Assembly (NCBI RefSeq): GCF_029846255.1
Contig: NZ_JARVWQ010000001.1
Coordinates: 1,612,001-1,676,000 of the forward strand
Direction: 5' to 3'
DNA from: Amnibacterium sp. CER49
GTDB lineage: Bacteria > Actinomycetota > Actinomycetes > Actinomycetales > Microbacteriaceae
Length of the DNA: 64,000 nucleotides
The notes below the pieces were generated by a model. It was given only the letters and a program-made list of their open reading frames with translations, was not told where the DNA came from and did not search any database. Positions within the stretch are counted from its first letter, which is position 1. Each line of letters starts with the position of its first letter. Below, one piece after another: positions 58,453-64,000 of the stretch. Both the position numbers and the translations under genes were made by a program.

Positions 58453-58827
58453 ATGGCTACCCAGAAGAGCAGCCGTTCGGCCGCCCGCGAGCGGCGGCAC
58501 GCGCGCCTGCGCAAGCACATCACCGGCACCGCCACGATGCCCCGGCTCGTGGTCAACCGCTCGGCCCGGCACGTCTTCGTGCAGGTCGTCGACGACTCCG
58601 TCCTCGGTGGCGGCCGCACGCTCGCCTCGGCTTCCACGCTCGAGGCCGATCTGCGCGGCTTCGAGGGCGACAAGACGGCCAAGGCGCACCGCGTCGGCGA
58701 GCTCGTCGCCGAGCGTGCGAAGCAGGCCGGCATCGACTCCGTCGTGTTCGACCGCGGCGGCAACAAGTACGCGGGCCGGGTGGCGGCGATCGCCGACGGC
58801 GCCCGGGAAGGTGGGCTGAGCCTGTGA
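58453..58827 (+). CDS. rplR: 50S ribosomal protein L18
   Basis: L18 carries 5S rRNA into the large subunit. The product has 124 residues, standard: [35 protein letters not shown], and [20 protein letters not shown] with the usual C-terminus EGGLSL. The ATG follows GGCAAGTAGGC. The stop overlaps the GTG of rpsE by four bases. Confidence 0.98.
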   Translation: MATQKSSRSAARERRHARLRKHITGTATMPRLVVNRSARHVFVQVVDDSVLGGGRTLASASTLEADLRGFEGDKTAKAHRVGELVAERAKQAGIDSVVFDRGGNKYAGRVAAIADGAREGGLSL

Positions 58828-59534
58828 CCGACACGACCAACACGAACACCGGAGCGGGTGACGCGCTGAACGAGGCGCCCGTCGAGACCGCTGCGGGCAC
58901 CGACTCCGTCAGCCGCGACAGCCGCGACAGCGGCCGTGGCCGAGGTGGGCGCGACGCTCGCGGCGGCCGCGACAGCCGCGACCGCAACAACAACCGCAGC
59001 GGCGACAGCAACTTCCTCGAGCGCGTCGTGACGATCAACCGCGTCTCGAAGGTCGTCAAGGGCGGCCGTCGCTTCAGCTTCACGGCGCTCGTCATCGTCG
59101 GTGACGGCAACGGCACCGTCGGGGTCGGCTACGGCAAGGCGCGCGAGGTCCCGACCGCGATCAGCAAGGGCGTCGAGGAGGCGAAGAAGAACTTCTTCCG
59201 CGTCCCTCGCGTCGGCGCGACCATCCCGCACCCCGTGCAGGGTGAGGCTGCGGCGGGCGTCGTCCTGCTCCGTCCCGCGTCCGCCGGTACCGGCGTCATC
59301 GCGGGCGGCCCGGTGCGCGCCGTCCTCGAGTGCGCGGGCATCCACGACGTGCTGTCGAAGTCGCTCGGCTCGAGCAACACGATCAACATCGTCCACGCGA
59401 CCGTCGAGGCCCTGAAGGGGCTCGAGGAGCCGCGGGCGGTCGCCGGCCGCCGCGGTCTCGACGTCGACGACGTGGTCCCGGCCCGCATCCTGCAGGTGCA
59501 GCGCGCGGCCGCCGAGCAGAAGGCGAGCGCCTGA
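58824..59534 (+). CDS. rpsE: 30S ribosomal protein S5, extended N-terminus
   Basis: S5 lies at the mRNA entry site and is the spectinomycin locus. The product has 236 residues against the usual 165-200. A 65-residue N-terminal extension rich in Arg, Asp, Gly and Ser ([19 protein letters not shown]) precedes the core: [60 protein letters not shown]. The GTG overlaps rplR. The stop overlaps the rpmD start. Confidence 0.97.
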   Translation: MTDTTNTNTGAGDALNEAPVETAAGTDSVSRDSRDSGRGRGGRDARGGRDSRDRNNNRSGDSNFLERVVTINRVSKVVKGGRRFSFTALVIVGDGNGTVGVGYGKAREVPTAISKGVEEAKKNFFRVPRVGATIPHPVQGEAAAGVVLLRPASAGTGVIAGGPVRAVLECAGIHDVLSKSLGSSNTINIVHATVEALKGLEEPRAVAGRRGLDVDDVVPARILQVQRAAAEQKASA

Positions 59535-59716
59535 TGGCCACCCTGCGCGTCACCCAGATCAAGTCCAAGGTGAGCGAGAAGCAGAACCAGCGCGACACCC
59601 TCCGCACCCTCGGGCTGCGCCGCATCGGCCAGTCCGTCGAGCGCGAGGACACCCCGCAGCTGCGGGGCTACGTGCGCGCGGTCGCCCACCTCGTGAAGGT
59701 TGAGGAGATCGACTGA
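59534..59716 (+). CDS. rpmD: 50S ribosomal protein L30
   Basis: The product has 60 residues, the standard bacterial length: [40 protein letters not shown] and the C-terminal strand [14 protein letters not shown]30 is a peripheral large-subunit protein that some bacteria lack. It overlaps rpsE and rplO by one base each (TGATG), so the three are translationally coupled. Confidence 0.98.
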   Translation: MATLRVTQIKSKVSEKQNQRDTLRTLGLRRIGQSVEREDTPQLRGYVRAVAHLVKVEEID

Positions 59717-60231
59717 TGGCGAACATCGATGACACCAAGGCGGCCCCGGCCGCCTCGAGCAGCAAGCCCGCCGCGGCCCCGGCCGAGAAGCCGGCCTCGC
59801 TGCTGAAGGTGCACCACCTGCGTCCCGCTCCCGGGGCGAAGAAGGACCGCACCCGCGTCGGCCGCGGTGAGGGCTCGAAGGGCAAGACCGCGGGTCGCGG
59901 CACGAAGGGCACGAAGGCGCGCTACGGCGTGCGTGCGGGCCTCGAGGGCGGCAACCTGAACTTCGTCATGCGCGCGCCGAAGCTGCGCGGGTTCACGAAC
60001 CCGTTCCGCGTCGAGTACCAGCCGGTGAACCTCGACCGGCTCGGCGAGCTCTACCCGCAGGGCGGCGACGTCACGAAGGCCGATCTCGTCGCCAAGGGCG
60101 TCGTGAAGAAGAACGAGCGGGTCAAGATCCTCGGCAACGGCGAGATCGCGGTTAGGCTGAACGTCACCGTGGACAAGGTGTCCGGTTCGGCCGAGCAGAA
60201 GATCGTCGCCGCCGGCGGCTCGGTCCGCTGA
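59716..60231 (+). CDS. rplO: 50S ribosomal protein L15
   Basis: L15 is a late assembly protein of the large subunit. The product has 171 residues; a 30-residue Ala/Ser/Lys-rich N-terminal extension ([20 protein letters not shown]) precedes the core [40 protein letters not shown] and the C-terminal signature [16 protein letters not shown]. The ATG overlaps rpmD. A long hairpin lies between its end and secY. Confidence 0.98.
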   Translation: MANIDDTKAAPAASSSKPAAAPAEKPASLLKVHHLRPAPGAKKDRTRVGRGEGSKGKTAGRGTKGTKARYGVRAGLEGGNLNFVMRAPKLRGFTNPFRVEYQPVNLDRLGELYPQGGDVTKADLVAKGVVKKNERVKILGNGEIAVRLNVTVDKVSGSAEQKIVAAGGSVR

Positions 60232-60240
60232 TCGGAGTTC

Positions 60241-60279
60241 CGTTCGCGGGCTCCGGCACCCTCCGGAGCCCGCGGAACG
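60241..60279 (+). terminator. Long hairpin between rplO and secY
   Basis: CGTTC-GCGGGCTCCGG pairs with CCGGAGCCCGC-g-GAACG, giving a 16-bp stem with one bulged base and a 6-nt loop. It stands 10 nt after rplO and just before the secY ribosome binding site (AGGAAA), so it may lower expression of secY relative to the ribosomal proteins. Confidence 0.75.
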
Positions 60280-60298
60280 AAAGCGTAGGAAACCACTG

Positions 60299-61624
60299 GT
60301 GTTGAGTGCCGTCGGGCGGATCTTCCGCACCCCAGACCTCCGCCGCAAGGTGCTCTTCACCCTCGCGCTGGTCGCCCTGTTCCGGCTCGGCTCGTTCGTG
60401 CCGGCGCCGTTCGTCGACTTCGCGAACGTGCGCGCCTGCATCTCGAGCCAGCAGACGGGGGCGAGCGGGCTCTACCAGCTCGTCAACCTGTTCAGCGGCG
60501 GAGCGCTGCTGCAGCTGTCGATCTTCGCGCTCGGCATCATGCCGTACATCACGTCGTCGATCATCGTGCAGCTGCTCCGGGTGGTCATCCCGCGCTTCGA
60601 GGTCCTCTACAAGGAGGGCCAGGAGGGGCAGGCGAGGCTCACCCAGTACACGCGCTACCTGACGATCGCGCTCGGCGTGCTGCAGTCCACGACGCTCATC
60701 ACGGTCGCGCGCAGCGGGGCGCTCTTCGGCTCCTCGAACGTGAGCGCCTGCCAGAACCTCATCGCGAACCAGGCGTGGTGGGCCGTCGTGCTCATGGTCA
60801 TCACCATGACCGCCGGCACGGGCCTCATCATGTGGATGGGCGAGCTCATCACCGAGCGCGGCGTCGGCAACGGCATGTCGCTGCTCATCTTCACCTCGAT
60901 CGCCGCCCGCTTCCCGCAGTCGATCATCGCGATCGGGCAGTCGCAGAGCATCGAGGTCGCGGTCCTCGTCGTGCTGATCGGCGTGCTCGTCGTCGGCGCG
61001 GTCGTCTACGTCGAGCAGTCGCAGCGGCGCATCCCCGTCGAGTACGCGAAGCGCATGGTGGGCCGCCGCACGTACGGCGGCAACAACACCTACATCCCGA
61101 TCAAGGTGAACATGGCGGGCGTCGTGCCGGTCATCTTCGCCTCGAGCCTGCTGTACCTGCCGGCGCTCATCGCGCAGTTCAACCAGCCGGCGAACGGCGG
61201 TGCGCCCGCCCCGTGGGTGACCTGGATCCAGACGTACCTCACCTCCGGCGACCACCCGCTCTACATGGCGCTCTATTTCGTGCTCATCGTCGGGTTCACG
61301 TACTTCTACGTCGCGATCACCTTCAACCCGGAGGAGGTCGCCGACAACATGAAGAAGTACGGCGGCTTCATCCCGGGCATCCGCGCCGGTCGGCCGACCG
61401 CCGAGTACCTCGACTACGTGCTGACGCGCGTCACGCTGCCGGGCTCGATCTACCTCGGCCTCGTCGCGCTCATCCCGCTCATCGCCTTCGTGGCGATCGG
61501 CGCGAACTCGAACTTCCCGTTCGGTGGCACGTCGATCCTGATCGTCGTCGGCGTCGGGCTCGAGACCGTGAAGCAGATCGACTCGCAGCTGCAGCAGCGC
61601 CACTACGAAGGCCTGCTCCGCTGA
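60299..61624 (+). CDS. secY: Preprotein translocase subunit SecY
   Basis: SecY is the protein-conducting channel of the Sec system. It has 441 residues and ten membrane helices. Characteristic stretches are RRKVLFTLALVALFRLGSFV, FSGGALLQLSIFALGIMPYI, YIPIKVNMAGVVPVIFASSL and the C-terminal loop KYGGFIPGIRAGRPTAEYLD. The GTG at 60299 follows GTAGGAAACC. The stop overlaps the adk start (TGATG), the usual actinobacterial arrangement. Confidence 0.98.
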   Translation: MLSAVGRIFRTPDLRRKVLFTLALVALFRLGSFVPAPFVDFANVRACISSQQTGASGLYQLVNLFSGGALLQLSIFALGIMPYITSSIIVQLLRVVIPRFEVLYKEGQEGQARLTQYTRYLTIALGVLQSTTLITVARSGALFGSSNVSACQNLIANQAWWAVVLMVITMTAGTGLIMWMGELITERGVGNGMSLLIFTSIAARFPQSIIAIGQSQSIEVAVLVVLIGVLVVGAVVYVEQSQRRIPVEYAKRMVGRRTYGGNNTYIPIKVNMAGVVPVIFASSLLYLPALIAQFNQPANGGAPAPWVTWIQTYLTSGDHPLYMALYFVLIVGFTYFYVAITFNPEEVADNMKKYGGFIPGIRAGRPTAEYLDYVLTRVTLPGSIYLGLVALIPLIAFVAIGANSNFPFGGTSILIVVGVGLETVKQIDSQLQQRHYEGLLR

Positions 61625-62223
61625 TGCGGATGCTGATCATCGGTCCCCCGGGCGCGGGCAAGGGGACCCAGGCCGAACGTGTCGCGAGGTTCTACGACAT
61701 CCCCGCGATCTCGACGGGCGACATCTTCCGCGCCAACGTGGCCGAGGGCACGCCGCTCGGGCTGCAGGCGAAGGACTACATCGACCGGGGCGCCTACGTG
61801 CCCGACGAGCTGACGAACGCGCTCGTGCTCGACCGGTTGGGTCAGGACGACGTCGCGAACGGGTTCCTGCTCGACGGGTTCCCGCGCACGCTCGCGCAGG
61901 TGTCGACCCTCGACGAGTGCCTCGAGCAGAGCGACTCCGGGCTCGACGTCGTCGTGCAGCTCGCGGTCGAGCCCGAGGAGGTCGTGCGGCGGCTGCTCAA
62001 GCGCTCCGCCGACCAGGGGCGCAGCGACGACACCGAGGACGTCATCCGTCACCGGCTCGCGGTCTACCAGGAGCAGACGCATCCCCTGATCGCCGTCTAC
62101 GCGGAGCGCGGGCTGCTCCTCAGCGTGGACGCGCAGGGGCCGATGGAGACCGTGACGCAGCGCATCCACGACGCCCTCGACGGTGCCGTGCTGCGAGGGA
62201 GCGGCGCCGCCTCGGCGGAATGA
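61624..62223 (+). CDS. adk: Adenylate kinase, short-lid form
   Basis: Adk makes two ADP from ATP and AMP. It has 199 residues with the P-loop GPPGAGKGT at 7-15, DGFPRTLAQ for AMP binding and ISTGDIFRANVAEGTPLG. The LID is the short type (LLKRSADQGRSDDTEDVIRH), without zinc cysteines, usual in actinobacteria. The ATG at 61624 overlaps secY; an ATG six bases later is an alternative. map, which follows adk in many relatives, is missing here; infA comes next. Confidence 0.97.
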   Translation: MRMLIIGPPGAGKGTQAERVARFYDIPAISTGDIFRANVAEGTPLGLQAKDYIDRGAYVPDELTNALVLDRLGQDDVANGFLLDGFPRTLAQVSTLDECLEQSDSGLDVVVQLAVEPEEVVRRLLKRSADQGRSDDTEDVIRHRLAVYQEQTHPLIAVYAERGLLLSVDAQGPMETVTQRIHDALDGAVLRGSGAASAE

Positions 62224-62224
62224 T

Positions 62225-62254
62225 TTCACTGCCCCCGGAGTTGTGGGCTAGGAT
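62225..62254 (+). promoter_or_regulatory. Putative promoter of infA-rpmJ-rpsM
   Basis: TTCACT (62225-62230) and TAGGAT (62249-62254) are separated by 18 bp, a good actinobacterial pair. It begins right after the adk stop, and the leader to infA is about 130 nt. This would start the alpha-operon transcript. Confidence 0.6.
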
Positions 62255-62390
62255 CGTCCGTCGGCGTTCTGCCGTGCGATCCGCGCGGCTCGCCCTGGGC
62301 CGTGGGGTCCGGGCTGAATCGGACGCGATCATCCCCGCATGACCAGCAGTCCGCTGTGGCGCGTCCACGGCGGTGTAACGAAGTGAGGCT

Positions 62391-62612
62391 ATGGCCAAGA
62401 AAGACGGAGTCATCGAGATCGAAGGCTCGGTGATCGAGGCGCTCCCCAACGCCATGTTCCGCGTGGAGCTGAGCAACGGGCACAAGGTCCTCGCGCACAT
62501 CTCGGGCAAGATGCGGCAGCACTACATCCGCATCCTCCCCGAGGACCGGGTCATCGTCGAGCTGAGCCCGTACGACTTGACCCGTGGTCGCATCGTCTAC
62601 CGCTACAAGTGA
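62391..62612 (+). CDS. infA: Translation initiation factor IF-1
   Basis: IF-1 is an OB-fold factor that occupies the 30S A site during initiation. The product has 73 residues, standard: [60 protein letters not shown] and the C-terminus RGRIVYRYK. Upstream GAAGTGAGGC supplies a ribosome binding site. rpmJ follows after 74 bp. Confidence 0.99.
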   Translation: MAKKDGVIEIEGSVIEALPNAMFRVELSNGHKVLAHISGKMRQHYIRILPEDRVIVELSPYDLTRGRIVYRYK

Positions 62613-62686
62613 GCGGCCGGACCACCTCGTCTGCTGAGAAGTAACGGCCGGGTCTCCCGGTACGAGGACAGCGAGAGAAGGAACCC

Positions 62687-62800
62687 ATGAAGGTCAACCC
62701 GTCGGTCAAGCCGATCTGCGACAAGTGCAAGGTCATCCGCCGGCACGGTCGCGTGATGGTGATCTGCGAGAACGTCCGCCACAAGCAGCGTCAGGGCTGA
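62687..62800 (+). CDS. rpmJ: 50S ribosomal protein L36 (zinc-binding form)
   Basis: This is a 37-residue protein. [20 protein letters not shown] and [17 protein letters not shown] together give the zinc ligands C11, C14, C27 and H32, so this is the C+ (zinc-containing) form, which some actinobacteria duplicate with a zinc-free paralogue for zinc starvation. GAGAGAAGGAACCC gives a good ribosome binding site for the ATG at 62687. A hairpin follows the stop, and rpsM is next. Confidence 0.98.
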   Translation: MKVNPSVKPICDKCKVIRRHGRVMVICENVRHKQRQG

Positions 62801-62808
62801 TGGCGTCC

Positions 62809-62840
62809 GGCTGCTCGGACCGCACGCGGGCCGAGCAGCC
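62809..62840 (+). terminator. Hairpin between rpmJ and rpsM
   Basis: There is a perfect 10-bp stem (GGCTGCTCGG and its complement) with a 12-nt loop, 8 nt after rpmJ. It is probably a partial terminator or processing site inside the operon. Confidence 0.65.
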
Positions 62841-62960
62841 CCTCCACAACTGAACAGACTCTGGCGGCGCCAGAACCCGCACATGTGCGGGGGACACCTC
62901 GGGACGGAGGCCCGGGCACCGGCGCCGCTCACACCTCCAGGAACGACAAGGAGCAGACGC

Positions 62961-63341
62961 ATGGCTCGTCTCGCCGGCGTCGACATCCCGCGCGAGAAGC
63001 GCGTGGAGGTCGCACTCACCTACATCTACGGCGTCGGTCGCACCCGTGCGGCCGAGACGCTCGCCGCTACCGGCATCAGCCCGGACGTCCGCGTCCGCGA
63101 CCTGACCGACGACCAGCTGGTCGCGCTCCGCGACCACATCGAGGGCTCCTACAAGGTGGAGGGCGACCTCCGCCGCGAGGTGGCCGCCGACATCCGCCGC
63201 AAGGTCGAGATCGGCTCCTACGAGGGCCTCCGCCACCGCCGCGGCCTCCCCGTGCGCGGTCAGCGCACGAAGACCAACGCGCGCACCCGCAAGGGCCCGA
63301 AGCGCACCGTGGCCGGCAAGAAGAAGGCCGGGCGCAAGTAG
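62961..63341 (+). CDS. rpsM: 30S ribosomal protein S13
   Basis: S13 lies in the 30S head and forms intersubunit bridges B1a and B1b. The product has 126 residues: [60 protein letters not shown] and a basic C-terminus ([16 protein letters not shown]). The ATG at 62961 follows GACAAGGAGCAGACG; an upstream in-frame ATG at 62883 lacks similarity and was rejected. rpsK follows 57 bp later. Confidence 0.98.
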   Translation: MARLAGVDIPREKRVEVALTYIYGVGRTRAAETLAATGISPDVRVRDLTDDQLVALRDHIEGSYKVEGDLRREVAADIRRKVEIGSYEGLRHRRGLPVRGQRTKTNARTRKGPKRTVAGKKKAGRK

Positions 63342-63398
63342 CGCCCTCGCGCGGTCGTCCCGCCGCGCGCACCGACACAGACCTCGTAGGAGAACCTC

Positions 63399-63800
63399 AT
63401 GGCAGCACCGAAGGCCGGCGCGGGCCGCAAGCCCCGCCGCAAGGAGAAGAAGAACGTCGCGATGGGCCAGGCCCACATCAAGTCGACGTTCAACAACACG
63501 ATCGTCTCGATCACCGACACCACGGGTGCCGTGATCAGCTGGGCGTCCTCGGGCGGCGTCGGCTTCAAGGGCTCGCGCAAGTCCACGCCGTTCGCGGCGC
63601 AGCTCGCGGCCGAGTCGGCCGCGCGTCAGGCGCAGGAGCACGGCATGAAGAAGGTCGACGTGTTCGTGAAGGGCCCGGGCTCGGGTCGCGAGACCGCGAT
63701 CCGCTCCCTCCAGGCCGCAGGCCTCGAGGTCGGCTCGATCAACGACGTGACGCCGCAGGCGCACAACGGCGTCCGACCGCCCAAGCGCCGCCGCGTCTAG
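63399..63800 (+). CDS. rpsK: 30S ribosomal protein S11
   Basis: S11 sits on the platform at the Shine-Dalgarno cleft. The product has 133 residues: a basic start ([20 protein letters not shown]), then [60 protein letters not shown] and the C-terminal signature [23 protein letters not shown] precedes the ATG. rpsD, often between rpsK and rpoA, is not present before rpoA here. Confidence 0.98.
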   Translation: MAAPKAGAGRKPRRKEKKNVAMGQAHIKSTFNNTIVSITDTTGAVISWASSGGVGFKGSRKSTPFAAQLAAESAARQAQEHGMKKVDVFVKGPGSGRETAIRSLQAAGLEVGSINDVTPQAHNGVRPPKRRRV

Positions 63801-63807
63801 CGCGTCC

Positions 63808-63933
63808 CGGCCGACCCCGCCGCGCCGCCCGCGCGGCCGGGGCCGGCCGATGCCGTCCATCCTCCGCACGCACCGGCGCGTGCAGCACGCTTCAGCGCCT
63901 CGGCGCTGATCCGCGCCGGCCGCGTTCGGCCGG
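63808..63933 (+). other. Four hairpins between rpsK and rpoA
   Basis: 63808-63849 (11 bp with one mismatch, 18-nt loop), 63866-63883 (GCACGC-ACCGGC-GCGTGC), 63893-63908 (CAGCGCC-TC-GGCGCTG) and 63916-63933 (CCGGCCG-CGTT-CGGCCGG). They fill most of the 175-bp spacer and resemble the hairpin array before tuf. An attenuation or processing role is possible. Confidence 0.65.
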
Positions 63934-63975
63934 AACCCCTCTGTGTCATATGGCGGACACGAAAGGAAACCACCA

Positions 63976-64000
63976 GTGCTCATCGCACAGCGCCCCACCC
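63976..64000 (+). CDS. rpoA: RNA polymerase alpha subunit, first codons only
   Basis: A GTG at 63976, preceded by GAAAGGAAACC, starts the reading MLIAQRPT, the conserved beginning of actinobacterial alpha subunits (usually followed by LTEE). The window ends after eight codons. Position directly after rpsK agrees with the alpha operon. The alpha subunit dimerises to begin RNA polymerase assembly and contacts UP elements and activators. Confidence 0.9.

Noticed and set aside
1-64000. tRNA, rRNA, prophage or insertion sequence
   Set aside because: No cloverleaf-like, rRNA-like, integrase or transposase sequence was recognised on either strand by reading; a dedicated search was not possible.

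Overview
The window is a very GC-rich stretch of an actinobacterial chromosome. Gene content and style point to order Micrococcales, probably family Microbacteriaceae. The reasons are the GTG/TTG-rich overlapping genes, a DUF222 protein at the left edge, the str/S10/spc/alpha ribosomal order, a short-type adenylate kinase, and TAnnnT -10 boxes placed exactly 6 nt before several start codons (leaderless mRNAs). The genus cannot be told from the sequence alone.

Layout. (1) 1-392 holds the start of a DUF222 protein on the minus strand. (2) 691-18490 and 20687-24290 hold a flagellar cluster: flgB flgC fliE fliF fliG fliH fliI fliJ, an NlpC/P60 peptidase, fliK flgD flgE | flbD motA motB | fliM fliN fliO fliP fliQ fliR flhB | flhA, a GTPase-less FlhF-like protein, and csrA. 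It encodes rod and hook parts, MS-ring, C-ring, export gate and ATPase, stator and a post-transcriptional regulator. Filament genes and fliL are not in the window. Three unrelated genes (DUF2188, zinc metallopeptidase, dienelactone hydrolase) sit between flhB and flhA. (3) 24380-27000 holds a divergent pair: an S33 peptidase and an M20 peptidase. (4) 27153-39121 holds a type IV pilus cluster: pilB pilT pilC | pilA, three minor pilin-like genes, pilD pilM pilN pilO. There is no secretin, as expected for a cell without an outer membrane. (5) 39220-40789 holds two membrane proteins of unknown function. (6) 41032-45687 is the str operon rpsL rpsG fusA tuf. (7) 45775-50253 is an accessory block between tuf and rpsJ: a GH32-like hydrolase, topoisomerase IB, aldehyde dehydrogenase and an orphan AbiEi-type protein flanked by two copies of a long palindrome. 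(8) 50800-63800 holds the S10, spc and alpha operons, from rpsJ through secY, adk, infA, rpmJ, rpsM and rpsK into the first codons of rpoA. rpsN is absent from its usual place after rplE, and map is absent after adk.

How it works together. The left 39 kb encodes the two motility machines of the cell, flagellar swimming and type IV pilus twitching or adhesion. The spacers before flgB, flbD, flhA, pilB and pilA share G-tract motifs of the form CCCC-N(3-7)-GGGG(TC) upstream of TAnnnT boxes, which suggests, but does not prove, one shared regulator. The right 23 kb is the translation core. Its long spacers are filled with perfect hairpins, notably seven in a row between fusA and tuf and four before rpoA.

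The observations most worth following are the shared G-tract motif, the FlhF-like protein that keeps the N-domain but has lost the P-loop, the leaderless promoters, the hairpin train before tuf, the palindrome-flanked AbiEi cassette, and the FliM/FliN pair, in which FliM lacks a visible CheY-binding peptide and FliN carries an extra CheC-like domain. No rRNA, tRNA, CRISPR array, prophage or intact insertion sequence was seen.
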